From: an uncultured bacterium
Lineage (GTDB): Bacteria; Acidobacteriota; Aminicenantia; Aminicenantales; Saccharicenantaceae
DNA length: 64,000 nucleotides
Direction: 5' to 3'
Assembly: GCA_937920515.1 (NCBI GenBank)
Contig: CALEUG010000011.1
Location: 1-64,000, forward strand
Below are positions 34,809-43,633 of the stretch, piece by piece (the first letter of the stretch is position 1; every line of letters starts with the position of its first letter). Both the position numbers and the translations under genes were made by a program. The notes under the pieces are model-generated. The model saw only the letters and a program-made list of their open reading frames with translations. It did no database searches and was not told the origin of the DNA.

Positions 34809-34866
34809 AATATAATAAGGAAACTTTGAAAAAAATTTATACAATATGAGTTTCAGGAGGTCCGAA

Positions 34867-36825
34867 ATGTTTGAAAGAAAAAATCCAGGGATCAAAGAGC
34901 GCGGTTCAGGTTTAAAGAAAAAGGAACTGCCGGCAGTAACTCGAAAATTTTGCCTGATTCTTTTTATTCTGGCTGTCGGTCTGACTCTAATGCAACCTGC
35001 CTCCCTCGCTTCAGAAATAATTCGCACCAACAAGGACCGTCTGGTGATAACTGCGGTTAAGGGCCAGGTGGCTCATCCTCAGCCGTCGCGTTACTACCTG
35101 ACCACCTGGGACGGACGGCCCAAGATGGCCATCGGCCCGGCCGGCATAAATTACACTCTCGGCCTGGGCGACCCGGTTTTTGGCTGGGCAGCCACCGACC
35201 AGGTGACAGTCGGCGTGGCCACTGAAGGCGTGGGCGAAGACAGATTCCGCCAGGCCTGGCTGACCCACACGGCCATCGGCAACGAGGTAAGAGTTGTGGG
35301 CGGCGCAGCCCGCGGAGCGAAAGGCGTCGTCATCGGGAAATTCGGGAGCTACGTTCTGGTTCATTTTGATAACGACACCATGGAAAAGCTGGCTTATAAC
35401 GACGAGCTCCAGGTGAAAGCTGAAGGCATCGGCCTGGCGATCGAGGGATTCCCGGATGTTTTCGTCCACAGCCTGTCGCCGGTCACACTGGAAAAGCTGG
35501 CCATTCAGGTCAAAGACGGCAAACTGGAAGTCCCCGTGGTGAAGAAAATCCCGGCAGAGATTATAGGCTCTGGTCCCGGCGCTGGAAGTCTCTACGGCCA
35601 TTTCAGCATCCAGACCTGCTACCCTCCGGACATCAAAAAATACGGGCTTGACGAGCTGCGCTTCGGCGACCTGGTTTTCCTGGAAGATATTGAGTGCAAT
35701 TATGGAAAAGGCTACTACAAGGGTGCGGGAACAGTGGGTGTCGTCGTCAGCGGCCCGAGCGAAATTTCCGGCCTGGGAATCGGCGTGACTCCGGTTCTGT
35801 CCTGCCAGACGGGGAAACTTACCTGCCGGGTTGAAGATGAAGCTAACCTGACCAGGCTACTGGGATTAAATGTGTCTCCTCTCAAACCAGCAAGACCCAA
35901 ACAGCAGATTGCAGGCACATCCCGACCCACCTTGAAAAAAGCTCCATATCAGGGACCGATCAGGACCAACAAGGATGAGCTCCTGACCATAGCCGTTGAA
36001 GGCGTTATCAAGCCGGCCGGAGCACTGAACTACTCGCCTGGCTACGACGGAAAATCCCGACTCGGCATCGGCATGTCTTCAATCAATTACAGCGTAACCT
36101 ACGGCGACACAACCTACGGCTGGGCCGAGGGTGACCACGTCGAGCCCGATGTAACCATTCAGGGCCGGGACCGTCAGAGCCCGATGGAGACGGCTCTGGC
36201 CATTCTGGCCTGCATCGGAAATGAAGCGGTGGTGGTCTCGGGTGAAGCCCGCGGCAGCAGGGGCATTTACATCGGCCGACACGCCGGCTCCAACGACAAG
36301 GTCTGGTTCCCGACCGAGGTCAAGGAAAAGCTGGCCATAAATGACCGGGTTCTGGTAAAAGCGCGCGGTGTTGGTCTTAAAATTCTCGGCTTTGAAGATG
36401 TCCGCGTTAACAAGATTTCGCCGGAAGCCCTGGAAAAAATTGGCATCGTGGTCGAAGGCAACCAGCTGGTGGTGCCGGTGGTGATGGAAATACCGGGGTA
36501 TCTTATGGGCTCCGGTATCGGCGGCCAGGGTATCGAAGCCATCGACTACGACATTCAGACCACCTGCCCGGAAGCCGTGGAAAAATTCAACCTGAAGAAG
36601 CTCCGGCTCGGCGACATCGTGGCCATCAGAGACCATTATGACTATTACGGCCGCGGCCGCTACGAAGGCGCGGTTACCATCGGGACAATCATCCACGGAT
36701 TCAGCTACCATTCAGGACACGGGCCCGGTGTCAATCCAATTCTAAGCGCCATGCCCGGGCGCATCAAGGTCAAGCTGGACCCTGAGGCCAACATGGCCCG
36801 ACTTCTCGGCATAAAAAAGGATTGA
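34867..36825 (+). CDS. exported protein with two DUF4438 domains
   Basis: About 652 residues: an N-terminal hydrophobic signal (about 27-50, ending SLAS) followed by two homologous DUF4438 units (about 50-340 and 370-652). Matching landmarks in each half include IRTNKDRL / IRTNKDEL, AIGPAGINYTLGLGD / GIGMSSINYSVTYGD, LAIEGFPDVFV / LKILGFEDVRV and GHGPGVNPILS near the second end. Most DUF4438 proteins known to me have one unit and unknown function; extracytoplasmic duplication is notable. I chose the ATG at 34867 after AGGAGG; the ATG at 34846 lies before that site. Confidence 0.82.
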   Translation: MFERKNPGIKERGSGLKKKELPAVTRKFCLILFILAVGLTLMQPASLASEIIRTNKDRLVITAVKGQVAHPQPSRYYLTTWDGRPKMAIGPAGINYTLGLGDPVFGWAATDQVTVGVATEGVGEDRFRQAWLTHTAIGNEVRVVGGAARGAKGVVIGKFGSYVLVHFDNDTMEKLAYNDELQVKAEGIGLAIEGFPDVFVHSLSPVTLEKLAIQVKDGKLEVPVVKKIPAEIIGSGPGAGSLYGHFSIQTCYPPDIKKYGLDELRFGDLVFLEDIECNYGKGYYKGAGTVGVVVSGPSEISGLGIGVTPVLSCQTGKLTCRVEDEANLTRLLGLNVSPLKPARPKQQIAGTSRPTLKKAPYQGPIRTNKDELLTIAVEGVIKPAGALNYSPGYDGKSRLGIGMSSINYSVTYGDTTYGWAEGDHVEPDVTIQGRDRQSPMETALAILACIGNEAVVVSGEARGSRGIYIGRHAGSNDKVWFPTEVKEKLAINDRVLVKARGVGLKILGFEDVRVNKISPEALEKIGIVVEGNQLVVPVVMEIPGYLMGSGIGGQGIEAIDYDIQTTCPEAVEKFNLKKLRLGDIVAIRDHYDYYGRGRYEGAVTIGTIIHGFSYHSGHGPGVNPILSAMPGRIKVKLDPEANMARLLGIKKD

Positions 36826-36829
36826 AAGC

Positions 36830-36855
36830 GGGACACAATACCCTGTCCCCATTTT
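36830..36855 (+). terminator. weak terminator-like hairpin
   Basis: GGGACA / TGTCCC six-pair stem with loop CAATACCC, followed by CATTTT, immediately after the DUF4438 stop codon. A short stem and short T-run make it a modest terminator. Confidence 0.45.
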
Positions 36856-36871
36856 ATGCCCGGATTTAATA

Positions 36872-36939
36872 AAAAGAGGGGACACCTGCAGGTGTCCCCT
36901 TAATTAAATTGGGGAATGAGTATTGTGTCCCCCGTTTAT
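36872..36939. repeat. 68-bp direct repeat, right copy
   Basis: Perfect copy of 34741-34808. With it, brackets the DUF4438 gene. Its right end touches the stop codon of the histidine kinase gene. Confidence 0.95.
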
Positions 36940-39900
36940 CAGAAGATTATTTCGAATTCGTTGCCGCCGTCGCGCCGATAACGCAGTTCCCCGTCCAGCT
37001 GTCCGGTCAGGTCGTTGACGATCTGGAAGCCCAGGGTCTCTGATTTGTGGACATCAATTCCTGCCGGCAGAGCTTTTCCGGTATCCTTCACAACCAGGTG
37101 AATTTTACCCTGACCATCCCGCCACATTCTAACCGCCAGCTCACCCTTACGCTTTCCGGGGAAAGCATGCTTCAGTGAATTTGAGACCAGCTCGTTGACA
37201 ATCAGCCCGCAGGGAATGGCCTGGTTGATATCCAGGTCGACCTGTCCGGCCTCGTTTTTAAAATGTACATGCTCGCTATCAACTCCATAAATAACATAAA
37301 GGTGGGTAACAAGCTTCTCAACGTAATCGGCAAAATCAATTCCGGCCAGGTTACCTGACTGGTACAGTCTTTCGTGAATCATGGCCATCGACTGAATCCT
37401 GGTCTGGCTCTTCCTGAAGGCTTCCCGGGCCTGGCTATCGCTGACCCGGGCAGCCTGAAGCCGCAGCAGGCTGGACATGACCTGCATGTTATTTTTGACC
37501 CGGTGATGGATTTCCTGCAACATAACATCTTTTTCTTTAAGGGCGGCCTTGAGCTTCTCTTCAGCTTTTTTCCTTTCGGTTATATCCCTGGCTATGGAAA
37601 GAACGGTCGGCTCACCGTTGAGGGCAAAGAAATGAGAAGAAATTTCGCACGGTATTCTTCTGCCATCCTTGGTTAGAAGCGTCCGTTCAAAAACGCGTTG
37701 CCCTCGTTCGGTTATCTCCTGATTTGATTTTAGAACCAGTTCTCTTTCCTCGGGTACCACCAGGTCAACCGGGGTTAACTCCATCAGCTCGGCCCTGCTG
37801 TATCCGGTAAGAACAGAGGCCAGCTGGTTGGACTCGATGAAGTTTCCGGGCCTGCCCTCAGGGCTTATACGATAAACAAAGATAGCATCATTTCCGGCAT
37901 TGAACAGGAAGCGGTATTTTCTTTCGGAGGCTTCCAGCTCGGCGTGGAGCCTTTCTTCAAGGGTGATGTCGCGGCAGACGTTGGTTATGGCCACGATCTC
38001 TCCATTACGGACCACCGGGGTGGAGGTCACCAGGAAAGTGTGGTAAAAACCATGCCGGCCCTTAAAGCGGAGTTTATCCACGATGCTTTCCCGTTCCCTT
38101 CCTCCCTGCATAATTAACTTGAGATTCTTAATGGCCCTTTCCTTATCTTCAGGATGCAGAACTCCCAGCTCCAGGACATCCTGGCCGAGCAGTTCTTCCC
38201 GGCTCTTCCCGACGAATTCGCAGGCAGTCCGGTTAACCTCCAGCAGCTTCAGGTCAAGAGTGTAGGTGAAGATGGCTTCGCCAGCGAATTCGTGCAGGAT
38301 GCGGTATTTTTCCTCGCTGGCCCGCAGGGCTTCTTCGGCCCGCTTCTTCTCGGTAATATCCAGGACCTGGGCCACGGTAATTGTTTTCCCCCTGGAATCC
38401 CTGACGATGGCTGAGCTGATTTCAACCCTTCTTTTCTCGCCATCTTTGCGGACGATGTTGAATTCGTAACGACTGGGGACTTCCTCTCCTCTCTGGCGCC
38501 GCAGGTAACGCTCGGCCACCAGGGCCACCGATTCTTCGTCCAGAAATTCCCGGAAATCATGGCCGATAATTTCATCAAGCCGGCGGCCCAGTATTTCGCA
38601 GAGCTTAGGGTTGGCATAAATGAATTTGTAATCCTGAGCCACGACCAAGATGCCGGCATGGGAGTTTTCTACTACAATCCGGTATTTCTCCTCGCTTTCC
38701 TCCAGGGCCCGTTGAGCTGCCCTTTCCTTCGTCTGGTCGCGAAACACCAGAACCACGCCGGAGATTTCACCCCGGAGGTCGCGGATGGGAGCACCGGCGT
38801 CGGCAATCGGAATTTCCTGGCCGTTGCGGGAAACGAGAACGGTATGGTTGGCCAGGCCGACCACGATTCCCTCCTTCATGACCCGCTCCACCGGGTTCTC
38901 GACTTCGGCCCTGGTTTCTTCATTAATAATATGGAAAACATCAGTCAGTGGCTTCCCGATCGCCTCGGCCTCCGGCCAGCCGGTGAGACGTTCGGCCGCC
39001 GGATTCATCATTTTAACCAGCCCATGACGGTCGGTGGTAATCACCCCATCGCCGATACTGTACAGGGTGGTGCGCAGCTCCTCCTGAACTTCTCGTCGTT
39101 CCTTCTCTGCCAGGAAAAGCGACCTGAAATAACGGACCTTTTGCCGGTGATAACCGAAGATGGCCACGGCGGCGCCTAAAATAATCAGCAGTCCGATTAT
39201 GATTATGACTGCGGCTCCGTGGCGGCGGGCCTCAGCCAGTATCTCTGATTTATCAACCTTGGCCACCATAAACCAGGAAGAATCAGGTACCTTCCGCAGG
39301 TCGGCCAGAACTTTTTTGCCCCGGTAGTCGCGGCCTTCAAAAATTCCTTCCTTGCCCAGAACAGCCTGAACGGCAGGAATTTCAGTTCTGCTCAAAGGAA
39401 GGCGCAGATTTAAAGCGGTGTTGCTCTGGTGGCGCAGTTCGTTGAGAAAAACCACCTCGTCACCATCGCGCTTCACCAGCAGGGTTTCGGCGGTTTTACT
39501 GAGCGTGGGCCAGGACTGGATGAAAGGAAACAGAAAATCACCGGCATTGCTTCTGAGTATCAGAACGCCCGGGATAGCCCCGTCCCTGGTGATGACCGGA
39601 GCCAGGCAGTCGATGACAACCTGGCCGGAACTGCCGCGGTAAAGGTCAGAAAGAACGACCTTTTTCCATAACAATGCTTCTTCCTGAGCCATTTTTATCA
39701 GGGGAGGGATGAATTCCGTTTCGGGTTGCAGGGCAAGAAGACACCGGCCGTCAGGGCTCACCACGAAAATATTTTCATAGCCGTAAGCATTCCGGGCCAG
39801 GGAAAGCCTGTCCAGGATATCCTGCTTCAATCCCGGGTTTTTATCGGGCCGCTTTATCCATTCTTCAATGGCCGCAGAGAGAAGAGGACTCTCCGCAAGA

Positions 39901-40121
39901 TTGATGGCATCTCTCATCCTTTCCTGCCGCCATTGATTGATTCCATGAATTTTAAGGTCAGCGATTGAAACCAGTTTATCAATTTCCCCCTGGCTGACGT
40001 GGCGTATTTCCAGGTTAAGATACCAGTAACCTATGCTGAAAAAGAGTATGGCCAGGCAGGCAAAAATTATCGCCCAGGTACGCTTACTGGGGATTCTCGG
40101 GCCAGAATCATTTGAAGACAT
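36939..40121 (-). CDS. membrane sensor histidine kinase, Cache plus four PAS
   Basis: 1060 residues. TM helix (about 13-33), periplasmic Cache-like sensor (about 35-295), second TM (about 300-322), then four PAS/PAC domains (about 345-470, 480-600, 605-725, 735-855). The dimerisation domain is of the HisKA_2 type (EIHHRVKNNMQVMSSLLRLQ, phosphoacceptor His 872), with HATPase_c to the end (ELVSNSLKHAF, DTGKALPAG). HisKA_2 kinases often act in general-stress or light/redox responses. No response regulator is nearby, so its partner is encoded elsewhere. GGAG precedes the ATG. Confidence 0.92.
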   Translation of the reverse strand: MSSNDSGPRIPSKRTWAIIFACLAILFFSIGYWYLNLEIRHVSQGEIDKLVSIADLKIHGINQWRQERMRDAINLAESPLLSAAIEEWIKRPDKNPGLKQDILDRLSLARNAYGYENIFVVSPDGRCLLALQPETEFIPPLIKMAQEEALLWKKVVLSDLYRGSSGQVVIDCLAPVITRDGAIPGVLILRSNAGDFLFPFIQSWPTLSKTAETLLVKRDGDEVVFLNELRHQSNTALNLRLPLSRTEIPAVQAVLGKEGIFEGRDYRGKKVLADLRKVPDSSWFMVAKVDKSEILAEARRHGAAVIIIIGLLIILGAAVAIFGYHRQKVRYFRSLFLAEKERREVQEELRTTLYSIGDGVITTDRHGLVKMMNPAAERLTGWPEAEAIGKPLTDVFHIINEETRAEVENPVERVMKEGIVVGLANHTVLVSRNGQEIPIADAGAPIRDLRGEISGVVLVFRDQTKERAAQRALEESEEKYRIVVENSHAGILVVAQDYKFIYANPKLCEILGRRLDEIIGHDFREFLDEESVALVAERYLRRQRGEEVPSRYEFNIVRKDGEKRRVEISSAIVRDSRGKTITVAQVLDITEKKRAEEALRASEEKYRILHEFAGEAIFTYTLDLKLLEVNRTACEFVGKSREELLGQDVLELGVLHPEDKERAIKNLKLIMQGGRERESIVDKLRFKGRHGFYHTFLVTSTPVVRNGEIVAITNVCRDITLEERLHAELEASERKYRFLFNAGNDAIFVYRISPEGRPGNFIESNQLASVLTGYSRAELMELTPVDLVVPEERELVLKSNQEITERGQRVFERTLLTKDGRRIPCEISSHFFALNGEPTVLSIARDITERKKAEEKLKAALKEKDVMLQEIHHRVKNNMQVMSSLLRLQAARVSDSQAREAFRKSQTRIQSMAMIHERLYQSGNLAGIDFADYVEKLVTHLYVIYGVDSEHVHFKNEAGQVDLDINQAIPCGLIVNELVSNSLKHAFPGKRKGELAVRMWRDGQGKIHLVVKDTGKALPAGIDVHKSETLGFQIVNDLTGQLDGELRYRRDGGNEFEIIF

Positions 40122-40245
40122 CAGGTCTCCTCTCTCAAAATCATCCCCCGAAGACCGGCCAGAGCTTCGCAGTACGGACCTGGCTGAGTCCGGGGCAATT
40201 TCCCTTATTTTTTTATTTTATAACAAAAAGGAGGCCTGTGGAAAT

Positions 40246-40267
40246 AGGGACACCTGCAGGTGTCCCT
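40246..40267. repeat. AGGGACACC palindrome, TGCA centre
   Basis: Perfect 22-bp inverted repeat with outer A/T pair instead of G/C, just beyond the stop codon of the protease-like gene. Confidence 0.9.
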
Positions 40268-40272
40268 TGTCT

Positions 40273-41745
40273 TCATCGGTAGAGGTATTCGGCCGGGATT
40301 TCAGCCGGGATCTTCATTTTCAAGACTTTCGGCTTATTGTTGCGCTCGACCACCACCTCGATCTGTTTGCCCAGGTTGTTAATTATGACGAGTTTGAAAT
40401 CTTCAATTGTATCTTCGGGGCCAAAGGTCCTGCCAGCCGCCGAGATAATCTTATCTCCTCCCAATAAACCCAGCTTGCCGGCCAGAGAATTCTTTCTTGT
40501 GGCCATTACATAAAACTGGTTGCGGGCAAAGGAAACCAATCCCAGCCTGAAATTAGAAGGCCTGTCCAGGATCCCGAAATTATAAGCCACCGCCTTCGGC
40601 AGCTTTTCCCTGAAGGCGGGCGACTTTTCGTAGAGTTCGCAGAGGACAGTCTTCCTGGCCACCTTCAGCGACTCAACCGTTTCCATGGAAGCCTGAGAAC
40701 GACGGTACATGTCCTGGGCCTGGGCGTTCCAGTCTTTAAATTGCTGCCCGATGACCACCGCCTTGATGAACTCTTCCACGGCATTGTATTGCTTGCTGCC
40801 AATTTCCAGGATGGCCAGGATGGAATCTTTTCGAAGCTGGTCGGTTACTTTTTGCCCGGCTAATTTCTTTAAGATTTGCTCCGCTTGCTGCTGGGCGGAA
40901 TAGAGTTCTTTGTCCACACCGCCCAGGAATCCCTGGCCGCTTGTCCTGACATCTTCCCAATCATAGAAGACCCGGAGATCATCCAGCACCAGGCAGGCCT
41001 CGGCCAGAAGGGCATCCACGGTTTCCAGCGTGACTGTTTCTGTGGGTGCCGCTTCCGTTCCCTCTCTAATGGCACCGGAAGCCCAGGGCTGGGTGGGAAG
41101 CGATGAGTCAAGGGCCAGGATGTGGCCGGCCGGGACCAGGACATATCGCCCCTGTTCATCCCTGGCCTGCCATATCAGAAGACCCAGGACCAACCCGTTT
41201 CTGTCAAAAACCGGGCCGCCGCTGTTTCCGGGCGGCAGGCCAGCAATTATTGAATAAACGCTGGCTCCTGTTGCGGTTTCCTTTGTTCCAACCTTGCCTT
41301 CCACAAACCCGAAATCCCCTTCCCGGTTAACACCACAAAAAACTTGCTCACCGGTAGACGGCTCAGCACTTCTGAGCGAGGGCAGCGATTTCCCGAAAAG
41401 CCGGATTTTTATTAAGGCTACTCCCGTCTTTTCGTCCCGGTCAACGATACCAGTGGCCCCGTATTCTTCCCCGTTTGGAAAAACAGCAAGAGCCTTGCTG
41501 GCATTTCTCACCACATCCCAGCCGGTCACCCCGAGTCCGTCCTTGATGGCCAGAAAAACCATGCCAGCTTGCGTGCTCCCGTCTTTATTTTCAACCTGCA
41601 GCCTGGCCAGTGTGGCCAGGGCTCCGGCCTTCCAGTCCTGTCCGGTCTGGGCCTGCAAGAATGCTGGCGAAGCAATTTTCGGCGAAAACATGGCCACCAG
41701 GACCGCGAGGCAAAAGAATTTCCCCGCTTTTTTCTTAAAAATCAT
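40273..41745 (-). CDS. trypsin-fold/PDZ protein, predicted inactive protease
   Basis: 490 residues: signal peptide (about 1-27), HtrA-like chymotrypsin fold (about 40-200), helical region (about 225-380), and a C-terminal PDZ-like segment (GDKIISAAGRTFGPEDTIEDF). The serine motif PPGNSGGPVF is intact (Ser175). The position of the catalytic His in the TNNHVVxxA motif reads TGWDVVRNA (Asp77), and the Asp position in TDLALLKI reads TGVALIKI (Gly108). Two of three triad residues are therefore lost. It is probably an exported binding or scaffold protein rather than a protease. Alignment placement is mine and by eye. Confidence 0.75.
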   Translation of the reverse strand: MIFKKKAGKFFCLAVLVAMFSPKIASPAFLQAQTGQDWKAGALATLARLQVENKDGSTQAGMVFLAIKDGLGVTGWDVVRNASKALAVFPNGEEYGATGIVDRDEKTGVALIKIRLFGKSLPSLRSAEPSTGEQVFCGVNREGDFGFVEGKVGTKETATGASVYSIIAGLPPGNSGGPVFDRNGLVLGLLIWQARDEQGRYVLVPAGHILALDSSLPTQPWASGAIREGTEAAPTETVTLETVDALLAEACLVLDDLRVFYDWEDVRTSGQGFLGGVDKELYSAQQQAEQILKKLAGQKVTDQLRKDSILAILEIGSKQYNAVEEFIKAVVIGQQFKDWNAQAQDMYRRSQASMETVESLKVARKTVLCELYEKSPAFREKLPKAVAYNFGILDRPSNFRLGLVSFARNQFYVMATRKNSLAGKLGLLGGDKIISAAGRTFGPEDTIEDFKLVIINNLGKQIEVVVERNNKPKVLKMKIPAEIPAEYLYR

Positions 41746-41884
41746 ATGAACATCCCTTCATATTTTTTGTGATACCAGAATTAATAATTCCAGGATTGGT
41801 ACTACCGCGGGTGAGGAAAATCAACAACTATCCTTTAATTAGTAAGGATAGCAAAATACCGGGCCGCAGGCAAGAAGCATAAGA

Positions 41885-41957
41885 GGGGACACCTACAGGT
41901 GTCCCCGAATAAAGCCGGGACACCTTTAAGTGTCCCCGGGGTTCGTAGGGTGTCCCC
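41885..41957. repeat. cluster of GGGGACAC palindromes
   Basis: Three family members in a row: 41885-41906 (CTACAG centre), 41915-41939 (CCGGGACAC...GTGTCCCCGG) and a right half at 41948-41957. They sit directly upstream of the GntR promoter, insulating the operon from leftward transcription. Confidence 0.85.
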
Positions 41958-41965
41958 TTTACAAT

Positions 41966-42012
41966 TGGTATAATTTGGTATATTATGGGTCACTTAAAAT
42001 TAAATTGGTATA
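41966..42012 (+). promoter_or_regulatory. extended -10 promoter with phased TTGGTATA repeats
   Basis: TGGTATAAT at 41966-41974 is a perfect extended -10 (TGnTATAAT). TTGGTATA occurs at 41965, 41975 and 42005, i.e. 10 and 30 bp apart, all on the same helical face. The arrangement suggests an operator for the GntR regulator encoded 13 bp further on, with autoregulation. Confidence 0.6.
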
Positions 42013-42024
42013 AAGAGGCCCAAA

Positions 42025-43014
42025 ATGAAATTAAACATTATTATTGACAAAAACAGCCCGGTCCCGACTTATCGCCAGATAATCAAGCAGATAACCACCA
42101 TGATCCATGATAACCAGCTCAAGCCCGGCGATAAGCTGCCGACCGAAAGGGAGCTGGCCGCCCGGCTGGAAATCGCCAGGGGCACCGTGAAAAAGGCCTA
42201 CGAGCTGATGGCCGCAGACGGAATCATAGAAACCACCCAGGGGCGCGGCACATTCATCTCTTCCAGGCAGGATGTTATTCCTGCCGGCCGGAAAGAAAGA
42301 GCCCTCAAGCTGATAGACCAGCTGCTGGAAGAACTGCGCAGGATGAATTTTTCCTACCAGGAAATAAAGACCTTCATCGAGCTGGCCATAATTCAGCGCG
42401 AAGAAAGGCTGGAAAACTTTAACGTGGCCATGATCGACTGCAACCCGGAAAGCCTGTCCATCTTTGAAAGACAGCTGACCTTTCTGCGCCACGTCCGCGT
42501 CGCCCGTTTTCTCCTGGATGACATCGTGGCTGACCCCGAAGCCGGCACCAGGCTGAAGCCCTTTGACCTCATCCTCACCACCAGCACCCATTACAGCGAA
42601 CTGCTGGGCAAGCTGCCCGACTTAAAGGACAGGCTTATCCAGGTGGCCGTCTCTCCCAGCCAGGAAACCATCATCGAAATGGCCAGCCTCAGCCCAATCC
42701 AGCGGCCGGGTGTGGTCTGCGAAAGCCGGAATTTCCTGGAGAGGGTCGTGGCCAGGTTGAAGAGCATGGGCCTGGCCACCGGAACTGTCCCCTGCCTCTT
42801 CCTCAAAGACGAACACAAGTTGCCCGAGTTCCTGGCAACCATTGACGTGGTTTTCATTCCCCCCGGCTACCAGCTCCAGCGAAAAAAGGAAAACATGGCT
42901 GCCGTCCAGGAATTCACCGGACGCGGCGGTAAGGTCATCACCTTTGATTACCAGATTGAGCGCGGGTCTCTGCTCTACGTCGAAGAAAGAATCAGCCAGT
43001 TGCTTAATCCCTGA
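42025..43014 (+). CDS. GntR-family regulator of the glutamate operon
   Basis: 329 residues. The N-terminal winged helix is canonical GntR (VPTYRQIIKQI, LKPGDKLPTERELAARLEIARGTVKKAYELM, GRGTFIS). The C-terminal part (about 75-329) is not of FadR, HutC or MocR type. It is alpha/beta with two Rossmann-like halves reminiscent of ligand-binding receiver domains, and probably senses a pathway metabolite. It is first gene of the glutamate mutase operon in the same direction, 39 bp before glmS. AGAGG precedes the ATG. Confidence 0.88.
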   Translation: MKLNIIIDKNSPVPTYRQIIKQITTMIHDNQLKPGDKLPTERELAARLEIARGTVKKAYELMAADGIIETTQGRGTFISSRQDVIPAGRKERALKLIDQLLEELRRMNFSYQEIKTFIELAIIQREERLENFNVAMIDCNPESLSIFERQLTFLRHVRVARFLLDDIVADPEAGTRLKPFDLILTTSTHYSELLGKLPDLKDRLIQVAVSPSQETIIEMASLSPIQRPGVVCESRNFLERVVARLKSMGLATGTVPCLFLKDEHKLPEFLATIDVVFIPPGYQLQRKKENMAAVQEFTGRGGKVITFDYQIERGSLLYVEERISQLLNP

Positions 43015-43053
43015 CCCCCGAAAATCCTGACTGACCGCGAGAGGATAAAATCG

Positions 43054-43620
43054 ATGCTACCGGAAAACTCAAGCCACCCAAAACCGGAGTTCAATAACAT
43101 GGAAAAGCACGCTATCGTCCTCGGAGTGATCGGAGCCGATTGCCATTCAGTCGGCAATAAAATCCTGGAATTATTCTTCACGGCCGAAGGCTTCAAGGTG
43201 GTCAACCTGGGGGTCATGGTCTCCCAGCAGGAGTTCATCAACGCCGCCATAGAAACCGATGCCAGGGCCATCCTGGTCTCTTCCCTCTACGGGCACGGCG
43301 AAATCGACTGCCAGGGTTTCCGCGACCTGTGCCTGGAAAAGGGCCTGGACCGGATTCTTCTCTACGTCGGTGGCAACCTGGTTGTCGGGAAAACTCCCTT
43401 TGCCATAGTCGAAGAAAAATTCAAGAAAATGGGCTTTGACCGGGTTTTCCCCCCGGATGTGGACCTCAAGAAGGCCGCCGAACTCCTGAAGCAGGATATA
43501 AAGGAAAGGTTTGGCCCTGATTCTCAAAGTTCCCGGGATAACGGCCAGCCCGCCGGGCCCGATAAATCTAACCCGGAAGCTGAAGCCAGCGCCCCTGAAA
43601 CCAGGGAGCCCCGGGGCTGA
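43054..43620 (+). CDS. glmS: methylaspartate mutase subunit S (B12-binding)
   Basis: 188-residue small subunit of glutamate mutase, which isomerises L-glutamate to (2S,3S)-3-methylaspartate with GlmE. The cobalamin-binding DxHxxG motif is DCHSVG at 29-34 (His31 supplies the lower axial ligand), followed by the [12 protein letters not shown] and YVGGNL segments of the B12 fold. A Pro/Ser/Glu-rich tail of about 35 residues after RFGPDSQ extends beyond the usual 130-140 residue protein. Start at 43054 or 43099; both have weak ribosome sites. Confidence 0.95.
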   Translation: MLPENSSHPKPEFNNMEKHAIVLGVIGADCHSVGNKILELFFTAEGFKVVNLGVMVSQQEFINAAIETDARAILVSSLYGHGEIDCQGFRDLCLEKGLDRILLYVGGNLVVGKTPFAIVEEKFKKMGFDRVFPPDVDLKKAAELLKQDIKERFGPDSQSSRDNGQPAGPDKSNPEAEASAPETREPRG

Positions 43621-43633
43621 TGAAATTACTGAC

